Source of the DNA: Ditibartonella apis
GTDB lineage: Bacteria; Pseudomonadota; Alphaproteobacteria; Rhizobiales; Rhizobiaceae
Length of the DNA stretch: 64,000 bases
Reading direction: 5' to 3'
Assembly (NCBI RefSeq): GCF_001952075.1
Contig: NZ_LXYU01000002.1
Span: 62,001-126,000 of the forward strand
Part shown: positions 45,848 through 56,012 of the stretch, piece by piece
Layout: every line of letters begins with the position of its first letter
Numbering within the stretch: position 1 is the first letter of the stretch
The notes under the pieces: model-generated
What the model saw: only the letters and a program-made list of their open reading frames with translations
Databases searched by the model: none
Told to the model about the DNA's origin: nothing
Program-made: the position numbers and the translations under genes

Positions 45848-47248
45848 ATGGCAAAAACACGCACCCAGTTTGTCTGTCAAAATTGCGGCACAGTCTATTC
45901 TCAATGGGCCGGAAAATGCGATGCATGCGGCGAATGGAACACCATTGTCGAAGAAGGAACCAGCGGTGGCATTGGCGGCGGACCCGCCAAAAGCAGCCGT
46001 AAGGGGCGTGTTGTCGCCCTTACATCGCTTTCGGGAGCTATTGAAGATGCTCCACGGATAAAATCGGGAATTGCCGAACTTGATCGTGTTACTGGCGGTG
46101 GCTTTGTGAGGGGGTCGGCACTGCTTGTTGGTGGTGATCCGGGCATCGGAAAATCAACACTTTTGACGCAGGCCGCAGCAGCGCTTTCGCACCAAGGTTA
46201 TCACGTTATCTATGTTTCCGGTGAAGAAGCAGTTGCTCAAATCCGTTTGCGTGCGCAACGTTTAGGGGCTGCCAATTCGGCTGTCGAGCTTGCTGCCGAA
46301 ACCAATGTCGAAGATATTCTCGCAACGCTTACAAATGCAAAAAAGCCTGATCTGGTCATTATCGATTCCATACAGACACTTTGGTCTGAAGCTGTCGATT
46401 CTTCTCCCGGAACAGTCACACAGGTGAGAACCGGAGCACAAGCGATGATACGTTTTGCCAAGAAAACGGGCGCCGCCGTTGTACTGGTTGGTCATGTCAC
46501 AAAAGATGGACAAATCGCCGGCCCTCGTGTTGTCGAACATATGGTCGACGGCGTGCTTTATTTTGAGGGTGAAGGCGGACACCAGTATAGAATTTTAAGA
46601 ACTGTGAAAAATCGCTTCGGTCCGACAGATGAGATCGGTGTTTTTGAAATGTCCGATCATGGATTGAGGGAGGTTAACAATCCTTCCGAATTATTTCTGG
46701 GTGAACGCAATAGCAATGCGCCCGGTGCAGCGGTTTTTGCCGGTATGGAAGGGACACGTCCTATCCTTGTTGAAATACAGGCACTCGTTGCACCGACTTC
46801 GCTCGGGACACCAAGACGGGCCGTGGTTGGATGGGATAGCAACCGGCTTTCTATGATTCTCGCGGTTCTTGAAGCCCATTGCGGCGTACGTTTCGGGCAG
46901 CATGATGTTTATCTCAACGTTGCTGGCGGATATCGCATTTCGGAGCCTGCAGCCGATCTTGCAGTAGCAGCAGCGCTTGTTTCTTCCCTTGCCGGAATTG
47001 CTCTGCCGCCGAATTATGTTTTTTTCGGTGAAGTCAGTCTATCGGGAGCGGTGCGTGCGGTTGCCCATTCCGGTCAAAGATTGAAAGAAGCAGACAAACT
47101 CGGATTTAAAGGTGCAATTCTGCCATCAGGCACAACAGAAACCATCAAATCGCCGTCTTTCAGGCAGAGAAGCTTTGCAGACTTGCCTGAACTTGTTGCA
47201 GCAATTGCTTCCGGAAAAAGGCGGCCTTGGCCTTCAACACAGAATTGA
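45848..47248 (+). CDS. radA: DNA repair protein RadA
   Basis: RadA is a RecA-related branch-migration helicase for recombination intermediates. The 466-residue protein has an N-terminal four-Cys zinc finger (CQNCGT then CDACGEW, residues 10-32), Walker A GGDPGIGKST near residue 97, Walker B VIIDSIQTL, the RadA-specific KNRFGPTDEIG motif and a C-terminal Lon-protease-like domain. It follows dnaB by five bases, suggesting a joint transcript. Confidence 0.97.
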   Translation: MAKTRTQFVCQNCGTVYSQWAGKCDACGEWNTIVEEGTSGGIGGGPAKSSRKGRVVALTSLSGAIEDAPRIKSGIAELDRVTGGGFVRGSALLVGGDPGIGKSTLLTQAAAALSHQGYHVIYVSGEEAVAQIRLRAQRLGAANSAVELAAETNVEDILATLTNAKKPDLVIIDSIQTLWSEAVDSSPGTVTQVRTGAQAMIRFAKKTGAAVVLVGHVTKDGQIAGPRVVEHMVDGVLYFEGEGGHQYRILRTVKNRFGPTDEIGVFEMSDHGLREVNNPSELFLGERNSNAPGAAVFAGMEGTRPILVEIQALVAPTSLGTPRRAVVGWDSNRLSMILAVLEAHCGVRFGQHDVYLNVAGGYRISEPAADLAVAAALVSSLAGIALPPNYVFFGEVSLSGAVRAVAHSGQRLKEADKLGFKGAILPSGTTETIKSPSFRQRSFADLPELVAAIASGKRRPWPSTQN

Positions 47249-47387
47249 GTTTGTGGACAAAAGGCTGGCTTAATACTTTTAAAGTGCGGGAAATATTGAT
47301 ATTGGTTTTGCAAACTGGCATTGAAGACATAATTGACGAAACTGTCATTATATTTTGCCGATTGAAGCGAACTTAAGGACAAGCCTG

Positions 47388-47966
47388 ATGTTCATGACAG
47401 CCCTTGACGGCCTGGTTATTGTAGTAATCCTCTTTTCTGCCTTTCTGGCCATGGTACGTGGCTTTTCGCGGGAAGTGTTATCGTTGGCATCATGGGTCAT
47501 TGCGGCTATTGCGGCTGTGCTTCTTTATAAGAACCTCCTGCCCTTTGTGGAATCCTATCTTTCCAATAAGACCATTGCACTCATTGCCAGTCTGGCAATC
47601 ATCTTTGTCGTTGTTTTCATCATTGTTTCAATCATCACAATGAAAATTGCCGACGTAATTATAGATAGCCGAATTGGTGCGCTCGATCGTACAGTGGGAT
47701 TTATCTTCGGTGTTGTACGCGGAATTTTTATCATGGTTATCGCCATGTTGCTTGTTAACCAGCTAATCAAACCGGAAGATCAGGCGCCCTGGCTCAAGGA
47801 CGCAAAAACCAAACCGATGCTTGATTCTTTGAGCAACCAGATTTGGGAATTGTTACCCAAAGATCCGGATTGGGTTTTTGACAAAGCCTCGAGCGTTCTG
47901 AAAAAAGATGAACCGTCCAATACCGATAGCGGTGTTGGCGATAGTCCGGCTCAACCGGGTGACTGA
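47388..47966 (+). CDS. CvpA family membrane protein
   Basis: From ATG 47388 (AAGGA upstream) 192 residues with four hydrophobic helices, beginning MFMTALDGLVIVVILFSAFLAMVRGFSREV, the CvpA family start. The last 40 residues are polar. In enterobacteria CvpA lies before purF and is needed for colicin V production and envelope homeostasis; here it also precedes purF. A strong terminator separates the two, so they may be transcribed separately. Confidence 0.88.
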   Translation: MFMTALDGLVIVVILFSAFLAMVRGFSREVLSLASWVIAAIAAVLLYKNLLPFVESYLSNKTIALIASLAIIFVVVFIIVSIITMKIADVIIDSRIGALDRTVGFIFGVVRGIFIMVIAMLLVNQLIKPEDQAPWLKDAKTKPMLDSLSNQIWELLPKDPDWVFDKASSVLKKDEPSNTDSGVGDSPAQPGD

Positions 47967-47970
47967 ATTT

Positions 47971-47998
47971 AAATGGGTGGCATAATGCCACCCATTTT
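47971..47998 (+). terminator. Intrinsic terminator between cvpA and purF
   Basis: AAATGGGTGGCAT and ATGCCACCCATTT form a perfect 13-base-pair stem with one base in the loop centre, followed by TT. Symmetry means it may work in both directions. Confidence 0.8.
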
Positions 47999-48055
47999 TG
48001 CCTATATTGGGTGTTTTGATAAAGAGTATATTTATATCTCAACAGGATGGTCGAA

Positions 48056-49546
48056 ATGATGAATGAGGTCTTAAGTGAGCCGGATTTTTATTCCGATGAT
48101 GACACGTTACATGAAGAATGTGGTGTCTTCGGAATTCTCGGACATGACGATGCGGCGACATTAACAGCACTTGGCCTCCATGCCTTGCAACATCGTGGAC
48201 AGGAAGCAGCCGGCATCGTTTCTTATGATGGACACGTTTTCCATCAGGAAAAGCATATGGGGCTTGTTGGAGACCATTACACCAACCCGCAAACCTTGGC
48301 CAATCTTCCCGGTAACCGCGCGATTGGTCACACACGTTATTCGACAACGGGTGAAACGGCGTTGCGCAATGTCCAGCCCCTCTTTGCCGAACTTGAAGTG
48401 GGCGGCATTGCCATTGCACATAATGGCAATCTTACCAACGGCCTCACAATACGCCGCCAGCTCATCGCATCAGGTGCAATTTGCCAATCGACATCGGATT
48501 CGGAAGTTGTCCTTCATCTCATTGCTCGTTCGCGTCATGCAAAATCATCCGAACGTTTTGTCGATGCCATTCGCCAGATCGAGGGTGGCTTCGCAATGAT
48601 TGCAATGACCCGTTCAAAGCTTATTGCTGCTCGCGACCCCGTTGGTATTCGCCCGTTGGTCATGGGTGAACTTGATGGCAAACCTATTTTCTGCTCCGAA
48701 ACCTGCGCGCTTGATATTATCGGCGCCAAATATATCCGTGACGTCGAAAATGGCGAGGTTATTATCTGTCAGCTCCAAAAAGACGGAGAAGTGACAATCA
48801 AAACGATCAAGCCAAAAGATCATAAACCGGAAAAACTTTGCCTTTTCGAATATGTCTATTTTGCCCGTCCGGATTCAATCATGGGCGGACGTAGCGTCTA
48901 TAATGCACGCAAAAATATGGGAATTTATCTTGCCAAGGAAGCCCCTTGTGATGGCGATGTCGTTGTCCCTGTTCCCGATGGAGGCACACCGGCTGCAATC
49001 GGTTACGCTCAACAAAGCGGCATTCCGTTCGAACTTGGTATTATTCGTAACCATTATGTCGGCCGGACATTCATCGAACCGACACAACAAATCCGCGCCT
49101 TCGGCGTTAAACTCAAACACTCGGCAAATCGCCCGGTTATTGAAGGAAAACGCGTTATCCTGATTGACGATTCGATTGTTCGCGGCACAACGTCAATCAA
49201 AATCGTACAAATGCTACGTGAAGCTGGAGCCAAAGAAGTCCATATACGCGTGGCAAGTCCGATGATCTTCTATCCCGATTTTTACGGCATTGATACTCCT
49301 GAAGCATCAAAACTTCTTGCCAATCAATTTCCTGATTTGAAATCCATGTGTGAATTTATCGGTGCTGACTCGTTACAATTTTTGTCTCTCGACGGACTTT
49401 ATATGGCTGTCGGAGGTGAGGTCAGGAATAATGCCGATCCCCAATTTACCGACCATTATTTCACCGGCGATTATCCGACACGGTTGGTCGATGAAGAAAA
49501 CGCCGATAATGTTCATAAGCTTTCTGTGTTGAATTGCGGGGGATAA
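48056..49546 (+). CDS. purF: Amidophosphoribosyltransferase
   Basis: PurF makes 5-phosphoribosylamine from PRPP and glutamine, the first step of purine synthesis. From ATG 48056 (AGGA eight bases upstream; 48047 and 48059 are alternatives) it has 496 residues. A 21-residue propeptide precedes Cys22 of HEECGVFGI, the glutaminase nucleophile freed by cleavage. The PRPP site VILIDDSIVRGTT is near residue 365. Its TAA overlaps the next ATG. Confidence 0.96.
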   Translation: MMNEVLSEPDFYSDDDTLHEECGVFGILGHDDAATLTALGLHALQHRGQEAAGIVSYDGHVFHQEKHMGLVGDHYTNPQTLANLPGNRAIGHTRYSTTGETALRNVQPLFAELEVGGIAIAHNGNLTNGLTIRRQLIASGAICQSTSDSEVVLHLIARSRHAKSSERFVDAIRQIEGGFAMIAMTRSKLIAARDPVGIRPLVMGELDGKPIFCSETCALDIIGAKYIRDVENGEVIICQLQKDGEVTIKTIKPKDHKPEKLCLFEYVYFARPDSIMGGRSVYNARKNMGIYLAKEAPCDGDVVVPVPDGGTPAAIGYAQQSGIPFELGIIRNHYVGRTFIEPTQQIRAFGVKLKHSANRPVIEGKRVILIDDSIVRGTTSIKIVQMLREAGAKEVHIRVASPMIFYPDFYGIDTPEASKLLANQFPDLKSMCEFIGADSLQFLSLDGLYMAVGGEVRNNADPQFTDHYFTGDYPTRLVDEENADNVHKLSVLNCGG

Positions 49547-50298
49547 TGGAAAATATGCTTTCATTCGACCTTAAAGGGCGTGTCGCCCTCGTAACCGGTG
49601 CTTCACGGGGTATCGGTTACCATCTCGCGCTGGAACTTGCCAAACGCGGTGCGCATATCATTGCCGTTGCCCGTACAATCGGCGGATTGGAGGAACTTGA
49701 TGACAAAATCGTCAAAGCAGGTTCCACTGCAACATTAGTGCCACTTGATCTTCATGATATGGAAGCCATCGACAGATTGGGAAACGAGATTAACGAACGT
49801 TGGCATAAACTTGATATTCTGGTTGCCAATGCCGGTGTTTTGGGTTCCATTTCGCCGGTTGCTCATGTCGAAGCCAAGACATTTGAAGATGTGTTTGAAA
49901 TCAACGTTATCAGCCAGTGGCGCCTGATCCGTGCTGTCGAACCGCTTTTAAAAAAGTCGGATTGTGCGCGCGCAATTCTTTTTTCTTCCGGCGTTGTGCA
50001 TAAACCAAGAGCTTTTTGGGGGCCTTATGCGGCTTCAAAAGCTGCTTTTGAAGTGTTGGGGCGCTGTTGGGCTGACGAGTTGAAGAACACCTCTGTTAAA
50101 GTGAATATGGCAAGTCCTGGCGCAACGCGCACCGCTATGCGTGCGCAAGCCATGCCTGGAGAGGATCCGAACACATTGCCATCTGCCGAGGAAATTGCGG
50201 CCAAGATTGTTCAGCTCGCTTCCCCCGATCTTGAAGAGACGGGCCGTTTTTTCGATGCCCGTAAAAATCGTTTTCTTATCTATCATGTTCCCGACTAG
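49546..50298 (+). CDS. Short-chain dehydrogenase/reductase, unknown substrate
   Basis: A 250-residue classical SDR: TGASRGIGYHLA near residue 17, NAGVLG, the catalytic Ser in LFSSGVV, Tyr and Lys in YAASKAAFE, and PGATRTAM after it. ATG 49546 shares a base with the purF stop (TAATG), so translation is coupled. Similar SDR genes sit after purF in related genomes as far as I recall. The substrate is unknown. Confidence 0.88.
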   Translation: MENMLSFDLKGRVALVTGASRGIGYHLALELAKRGAHIIAVARTIGGLEELDDKIVKAGSTATLVPLDLHDMEAIDRLGNEINERWHKLDILVANAGVLGSISPVAHVEAKTFEDVFEINVISQWRLIRAVEPLLKKSDCARAILFSSGVVHKPRAFWGPYAASKAAFEVLGRCWADELKNTSVKVNMASPGATRTAMRAQAMPGEDPNTLPSAEEIAAKIVQLASPDLEETGRFFDARKNRFLIYHVPD

Positions 50299-50733
50299 CA
50301 AAACCGTACTGCGCTGTATAATGAGATGCGGTTTTTCTGAAGGATTATCTAAAAAAACGGTCTGCACGTTTTACTGGTGCAGACCGTACAATATTTTCGG
50401 TGTCAGTGGCATATGATCTATCGCTGAAACGGCGCCGCTTTATTTGATTTATATCCCGAAAATCTTGAACGAGGGCATAGATTTCCATCGCATTTTATTT
50501 ATGACAATAGAAGTCATACCGAACAGATAGAGACACGCTAACATGAATTTTGACGTCTGGAAGGTCCGGAAAATTCTAGAAAACGCTTTAAGACATCAGT
50601 AGGCGCTTCAGGTTTGAAGAACGACTTTTCATTCTGGTTCTCGAAATCCGGCTTACTCCGCCGAGATTTCAATTAGAGCATGGAGACTCAAGAATTTTTA
50701 CGCATGTTTTCAGGCTGCAAGAGACTCAGAATT
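50299..50733. other. Gap between convergent SDR and pssA genes
   Basis: No gene is visible. It holds a strong hairpin at 50351-50387 suited to stop the minus-strand pssA transcript and a weaker AAACCG/CGGTTT repeat near 50303-50336 after the SDR. The roughly 340 bases between pssA and the hairpin are unexplained. Confidence 0.55.
50351..50387 (-). terminator. Intrinsic terminator for the pssA side
   Basis: Read on the minus strand, ACGGTCTGCAC and GTGCAGACCGT form a perfect 11-base-pair stem followed by seven T residues. It lies about 350 bases beyond the pssA stop. Confidence 0.75.
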
Positions 50734-51594
50734 CTAATCTTTATCTTCCTGTTCGTTTTCATCCGGCATTTCGACACCGTCTTTTATTTTTGCAGCTTCT
50801 CGAACCGAACGTTTTTGATAGGCGATCAAGCTGAATGGCAAAAATACCATATAGCCGATAGCCGTAACGAGCAGTACCTGCCACGTGTAAGTAGCAAGAA
50901 AGCCCACATAGATCACAACAACAAGCATACCGGGTATAACGACATCGCGGCGCAATTGCTGACCGACTGTTTTACCGTTCCAGACAGGCAGACGACTAAT
51001 GAGAAGAAAAGCGATAACAACCGTATAAAGGCTGAAAACCAAAGCCCAGCCGGCGCCCGGTTCAAGACCGAGGCAACCAAGATATATGGGTAGCAATACC
51101 AACAACGCTCCGGCAGGAGCCGGTACACCCACAAAATACTCCCTCTGCCAGCGCGGAATATGCTTGTTATCAATCATGACATTGAAACGGGCAAGCCGCA
51201 AACAACAGGCTATGCAGTAAACAAGTGCCGCTATCCAGCCTACCTGATGAGCCTGATTGAGAAGAAAAGAATAGACAATCAATGCCGGCGCGACACCAAA
51301 GTTTACCACATCGGCCAAGGAGTCCATCTGTGCCCCGAATGACGAACCACCGCCCATAAGACGCGCCAACCGCCCATCGACACCATCAAGTACAGCAGCA
51401 AGCAAAACCATTAAAATCGCCGTTTCAAAACGGTGTTCAAACGCCAGACGTATACTGCTTACACCAGCGCATATCGCCAGAATCGTTATGACGTTGGGAA
51501 GAACAAAGCGTATCGAAATTGACCGGCGAGGCTTCACATCATCATTTTTGTGTCCCTCGGGGTCAAAAGAAGAAAAAGGCGAAGAACTCTCCAT
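50734..51594 (-). CDS. pssA: CDP-diacylglycerol--serine O-phosphatidyltransferase
   Basis: PssA makes phosphatidylserine from CDP-diacylglycerol and serine. The 286-residue membrane protein has a hydrophilic start, then LPNVITILAICAGVSSIRLA and the CDP-alcohol phosphotransferase signature DGVDGRLARLMGGGSSFGAQMDSLADVV near residues 90-117, plus about seven helices and a charged tail. It follows psd by six bases; together they make phosphatidylethanolamine. Confidence 0.95.
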   Translation of the reverse strand: MESSSPFSSFDPEGHKNDDVKPRRSISIRFVLPNVITILAICAGVSSIRLAFEHRFETAILMVLLAAVLDGVDGRLARLMGGGSSFGAQMDSLADVVNFGVAPALIVYSFLLNQAHQVGWIAALVYCIACCLRLARFNVMIDNKHIPRWQREYFVGVPAPAGALLVLLPIYLGCLGLEPGAGWALVFSLYTVVIAFLLISRLPVWNGKTVGQQLRRDVVIPGMLVVVIYVGFLATYTWQVLLVTAIGYMVFLPFSLIAYQKRSVREAAKIKDGVEMPDENEQEDKD

Positions 51595-51600
51595 TAAAAT

Positions 51601-52299
51601 CTAATCCAGTCTAAAGTCTGTTATGGTCGCACTTTTGTCAAATGAAGCAAAAACAGTTTCACCGGCAATAGCCTTCTGCCCGATTGCTACCCGTAATTTT
51701 ACATGAGCAGGCAGATAAACATCAAGTCTGGAGCCAAAGCGGATAAGACCGAACCGTTTGCCTGCGACCACAGGTTCATTTTCTTTCGACCAGCATACTA
51801 TGCGACGGGCAACAAGACCAGCCACTTGTACAACGCCGATATCGCCATGGGCGGTTTCAATGACAAGGCTGTTTCTCTCGTTATGATCGCTTGCCTTGTC
51901 GAGTTCCGCATTGCCGAACTTTCCTGGACGGTAGACAATCGATTTTACGACGCCATCCATCGGAATGCGGTTGATGTGGCAAGAAAATATGTCCATGAAC
52001 ACCGATACACGCATCATTTCTTCGTTGCCCAAGCCAAGTTCCTTTGGCGGCATAAACATACCGACGAAGGAAATGCGGCCATCAGCAGGACTCATAACGA
52101 GGTTCATATCAATCGGTGTGACCCGTTCCGGATCGCGGAAAAAATAGATGCACCAGATAGTGAGAACCAGACCGAACCAGAAAAGCGGATCCCATATCCA
52201 GCCGAGCACAAGAGACAAAATGAAGAAGCCGACGATAAACGGGTACCCTTCCTTATGGATGGGCGCAAAACCGTTACGAACCGATCTCACAATGCTCAT
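51601..52299 (-). CDS. psd: Phosphatidylserine decarboxylase
   Basis: Psd decarboxylates phosphatidylserine to phosphatidylethanolamine. From ATG 52299 (GGGG upstream) it has 232 residues. It has two N-terminal helices and the self-cleavage site RFGS near the C-terminus, where Ser190 would become the pyruvoyl group; this is the short rhizobial form rather than the LGST form of E. coli. ATG 52314 is an alternative start. It is six bases upstream of pssA. Confidence 0.93.
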   Translation of the reverse strand: MSIVRSVRNGFAPIHKEGYPFIVGFFILSLVLGWIWDPLFWFGLVLTIWCIYFFRDPERVTPIDMNLVMSPADGRISFVGMFMPPKELGLGNEEMMRVSVFMDIFSCHINRIPMDGVVKSIVYRPGKFGNAELDKASDHNERNSLVIETAHGDIGVVQVAGLVARRIVCWSKENEPVVAGKRFGLIRFGSRLDVYLPAHVKLRVAIGQKAIAGETVFASFDKSATITDFRLD

Positions 52300-52419
52300 A
52301 CGCGTATACCCCATTTATCTTACACCGTACCCACCCGTTCAACACGAAGCCGGTTCCTATTTATCCAATCAAAGTGAAAAAAGCGATAGTTTGTTTCATC
52401 GTTGTCTGCAAGATAGTTG

Positions 52420-54300
52420 TCAATGATGGGAGACAATGCCCAATTCATCTTCCTCTCGAATTTTGCGCAATTGTTCTTCTGCCTTGGAAGCTTCAAGCTG
52501 TTTGTGCCACATTGAAGCATAAAGGCCACCTTTGGCGAGCAATTCATCATGTTTGCCGCGTTCGATAATCCGCCCGCCTTTCAACACCAGGATTTCATCC
52601 GCCCCGATGATTGTGGAAAGCCTGTGAGCGACGACCAAAGTCGTGCGTCCGCGGCTCACAACATCAAGTGCATATTGGATTTCAAGTTCCGTTGCAGTAT
52701 CAAGTGCGGATGTTGCCTCATCAAGTATCAGGATCGGTGGAGCTTTGAGAATCGTACGGGCAATAGCAACACGTTGTTTTTCGCCCCCTGAAAGCTTTAA
52801 TCCGCGTTCTCCGACCATGGACTGGTAGCCATCTGGCAATTGTGCGATAAAATCCCCTATTTGCGCCATTTCAGCCGCTTTTTTTACTTCTTCATCCGAT
52901 GCATCCGGACGGCCATAGCGAATATTATAGGCGATTGTATCATTAAAAAGCACTGTATCCTGTGGCACCATGCCGATTGCATGACGCAAACTTTTCTGGG
53001 TAACGGAACGGATATCCTGTCCATCAATCGTAATCGAACCTTTTTGGACGTCATAAAAGCGGAATAATAGCCGGGAAATTGTCGATTTTCCCGCCCCTGA
53101 AGGGCCGACTATGGCAACGGTTTTTCCGGCCGGTACTGAAAAATCTATATCTTTTAGGATTTGCCGGTTTGTATCGTAAGAAAATTCGACATGATTGAAG
53201 CGAATTTCGCCTTCTTTGACGATGAGAGGTTTTGCATCGGGTGCATCAGTCACTTCCTGTTTGACATCCAGAAGATCAAACATCGCTTCAATATCTGTCA
53301 AACCTTGGCGCACTTCGCGATAAATCGAACCGATAAAATTAAGCGGTATTGAAAGTTGCATAAGCAGTGCATTGATGAAAACAAAATCTCCAAGCGTTTG
53401 CGTGCCATGCATGACTTCATATGCCGACATCAACATCATCACTGCCATGCCGGCGCCGAATATGACTGCCTGACCGAAATTCAGCCACCCCAATGAAATC
53501 CAGGTTTTTATGGCTGCCTTTTCATAGCCCGCCATGGAGCTGTCAAAGCGTTTTGCCTCAAGGTCTTCATTACCGAAATATTTCACCGTCTCGTAATTTA
53601 AAAGCGAGTCAATTGCCCTCGTATTTGCTTCGGTATCGGACTCGTTCATCTGACGGCGAATGGAAATGCGCCAATTGCTTGCCTTGATCGTAAACCATGT
53701 ATAGAGGCCAACTGTAATTGCGACAACGCTCATATAATGCCAACCGTAACTGATGTAGACCACCAGCGCAGTGAGAGCGAACTCCAGAACGGTCGGCGCT
53801 GTATTCAATATTGAAAAGCGGACAATCGCCTCTATACCTTTTGTCCCGCGTTCTATCACACGTGATAAACCGCCGGTTCGCCTTTCAAGATGAAACCGCA
53901 AAGACAGTTCATGCATGTGAACGAAAGTCTGGTAGGCCAATCTCCTGACAGCATGCTGACCGACCGTCGCAAACAAAGCGTCACGTAACTGGTTTAAGCC
54001 AGCCTGTAAAATTCGTGCCACATTATAGGCAAGAACCATCATAAACGGTGCAGCAAAGATTGCTGGCAGCCAGGAAGGTGGTGTATAATCGACATTTAAA
54101 GCATTCGTGGCATATTTGAAAAAATACGGAACCGAAATCAAAACCAGTTTAGACAAAACGAGATAGAGAACTGCCCATAAAACGCGCAGCTTCAGGTCCG
54201 GCCTATCGGACGGCCACATATAAGGCCAAAGATTGAGGATAGTACGAAATGTATTTCCGGAATCGGCCGAAACGGTTTTTGCTCTGTTTGGTTTTGTCAT
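52420..54300 (-). CDS. Atm1-type ABC exporter (fused permease and ATPase)
   Basis: A 626-residue half-transporter that should work as a homodimer. About six helices lie in residues 40-330, with the family patch RTGGLSRVIERGTKGIEAIVRF. The ATPase follows: [12 protein letters not shown] (Walker A, near 415), LSGGEKQRVAIAR, ILILDEATSALD and VVAHRLS. The pattern fits the Atm1/HMT1 group, which moves glutathione-linked sulfur or metal compounds; substrate is inferred. Its ATG overlaps the LysM gene stop by four bases. Confidence 0.92.
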   Translation of the reverse strand: MTKPNRAKTVSADSGNTFRTILNLWPYMWPSDRPDLKLRVLWAVLYLVLSKLVLISVPYFFKYATNALNVDYTPPSWLPAIFAAPFMMVLAYNVARILQAGLNQLRDALFATVGQHAVRRLAYQTFVHMHELSLRFHLERRTGGLSRVIERGTKGIEAIVRFSILNTAPTVLEFALTALVVYISYGWHYMSVVAITVGLYTWFTIKASNWRISIRRQMNESDTEANTRAIDSLLNYETVKYFGNEDLEAKRFDSSMAGYEKAAIKTWISLGWLNFGQAVIFGAGMAVMMLMSAYEVMHGTQTLGDFVFINALLMQLSIPLNFIGSIYREVRQGLTDIEAMFDLLDVKQEVTDAPDAKPLIVKEGEIRFNHVEFSYDTNRQILKDIDFSVPAGKTVAIVGPSGAGKSTISRLLFRFYDVQKGSITIDGQDIRSVTQKSLRHAIGMVPQDTVLFNDTIAYNIRYGRPDASDEEVKKAAEMAQIGDFIAQLPDGYQSMVGERGLKLSGGEKQRVAIARTILKAPPILILDEATSALDTATELEIQYALDVVSRGRTTLVVAHRLSTIIGADEILVLKGGRIIERGKHDELLAKGGLYASMWHKQLEASKAEEQLRKIREEDELGIVSHH

Positions 54301-55286
54301 TTTTCTTTCAAATCAGTCTGAGCAGTTGTTGCTTTCGATTTTTGCAGGTTGTCTATCTCGGGCAAAATCAATTCCTGACCGATTGTGACATGGTCACGAT
54401 TTTTTAAAGCGTCCGAATTAGCCGAGTATATTGCTTCTCTATAGCGGCTCGAACCGTAAAATTTTTCAGCAATAGACGATAAACTATCCCCCTTTTCAAC
54501 AGTAACGGTTTTTACCGGTTTGCCGTCACGATAAAGCTGATTGACCGGACGATAACGCTCGTCGATACGAAAAGGTATGGCTAACGAACCGACATTTTCG
54601 CCACTGTCATTAAATAGATCAACACGAAAAACATGGTCACCCGAAAAGAGCGACACAAAGCGGGAAAGTGAAAAACTTCCCCTATCATTAATCTTGTCAC
54701 TTCCAAGGCGCATATTTCCAAGCGTTGCAATGACTTGCATATCCTTTTCAGCCTGCCCGCTAATTGTCAAAATACTGTTTTTATAAGTAATTCTGGTTAC
54801 ATCAAAATTTTTATCGGTTTTTTTACCTATCTTGATAATGGCTGGCGCCCCGGAAATAAAGCGCGAGGGGCCTGCCGGATCATTCATAAAAGCGGTCATC
54901 CCGTTTTCGCCCTTATGGGAAATAATGACCGTTACTGTTTCAAGTGACGTGAATGATTTTCCTGACTGATCTGTTGCCCTCAAGACAAAATGATATTGTC
55001 CTTTACCGAGGATTTTTTCCAATGTCAGTGTAAAGCTGCCTTTTTCATCTGCATTTGTCTCGCCAAGTTTTCGTGCTCCGTCGATAAGTTCGACTTTGGC
55101 ATTTGCGGGAGCCTTGCCGACGATGACGGCATAGTTTTCATCATTCAACATAAAACTCTCGAAACTCGGACTTTCAAGTTGTTCGTGTTGAACGGAATTT
55201 TTCAATTCGTCAGCATGAAGAGTGCCGACAAACAAAACAAACGCCGCGATAACCGCGAGCGTCAAAGTTACGGCAAATTTTTTCAT
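54297..55286 (-). CDS. Exported LysM-domain protein
   Basis: From ATG 55286 (MKKFAVTLTLAVIAAFVLFV) 329 residues with a signal peptide or N-terminal anchor. The middle has repeated beta-rich segments (AKVELIDGARKLGETNADEKGSFTL; then a similar block near residue 190), like small Ig-type folds. The C-terminus has one LysM module (VEKGDSLSSIAEKFYGSSRYREAIYSAN). Proteins of this form bind peptidoglycan in the periplasm. It overlaps the ABC exporter start (ATGA). Confidence 0.88.
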   Translation of the reverse strand: MKKFAVTLTLAVIAAFVLFVGTLHADELKNSVQHEQLESPSFESFMLNDENYAVIVGKAPANAKVELIDGARKLGETNADEKGSFTLTLEKILGKGQYHFVLRATDQSGKSFTSLETVTVIISHKGENGMTAFMNDPAGPSRFISGAPAIIKIGKKTDKNFDVTRITYKNSILTISGQAEKDMQVIATLGNMRLGSDKINDRGSFSLSRFVSLFSGDHVFRVDLFNDSGENVGSLAIPFRIDERYRPVNQLYRDGKPVKTVTVEKGDSLSSIAEKFYGSSRYREAIYSANSDALKNRDHVTIGQELILPEIDNLQKSKATTAQTDLKEK

Positions 55287-55454
55287 CGACAAAAAGAATG
55301 CCATGAACAATCCTGTTTAAAGCACAATAAAAAACTTTTTATGTCCTATTCCATTTGCCACACAAACGGAATACCAAACCCGTTTAATTGATCCTTTTCC
55401 TCAATCTTCCAATTTTCCTTGACGGGAATTTCATTAAACGGCAAAACATCACCT

Positions 55455-56012
55455 ATGACAAAAATCAATTCTATCTGTGTTTATTGCGGTTCTTCTACGG
55501 GGAACAATCCTGATTATGTCCAATCCGCTAACCAGCTTGGACAATTGCTGGCTCAAGCCGGTATTACGCTTGTTTATGGTGGTGGAACGAGCGGTATTAT
55601 GGGCACAGTCGCCCGTGCTGTAAAAAGCAATGGTGGCAAGGTCGTCGGCATTATTCCGGATTTCCTTATCAAAAAGGAAGCCAGAAATAAAAATGATGAA
55701 CTCTTTGACGAGTTCATTGTTACCGAAACAATGCATCAGCGCAAACGACTGATGTTCGATCGCTCCGATGCTTTCCTTGCCCTACCCGGCGGCATTGGAA
55801 CACTGGAAGAAATTGTCGAGATCATGACATGGGCGCAACTTGGACGGCATACAAAGCCGATAGCCTTTGCAAACATAGATGGCTTTTATAACCCGATGAT
55901 TGCTCTTCTCGACCATATGGCAAGACAAGGCTTCATCCACTCCGACCACAGGCTTAAGCCGCTTGTGATTGACAATATAGAAAAAATTGTCACCGCTCTC
56001 TCGAAAAATTAA
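55455..56012 (+). CDS. LOG-family protein (TIGR00730)
   Basis: From ATG 55455 185 residues beginning MTKINSICVYCGSSTGNNP. It has VYGGGTSGIMG and the catalytic PGGIGTLEE motif (PGGxGTxxE). Enzymes of this fold release bases from nucleoside 5'-monophosphates, for instance cytokinin ribotides; the true substrate here is unknown. It is divergent from the LysM gene and convergent with rarD. Confidence 0.92.
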   Translation: MTKINSICVYCGSSTGNNPDYVQSANQLGQLLAQAGITLVYGGGTSGIMGTVARAVKSNGGKVVGIIPDFLIKKEARNKNDELFDEFIVTETMHQRKRLMFDRSDAFLALPGGIGTLEEIVEIMTWAQLGRHTKPIAFANIDGFYNPMIALLDHMARQGFIHSDHRLKPLVIDNIEKIVTALSKN

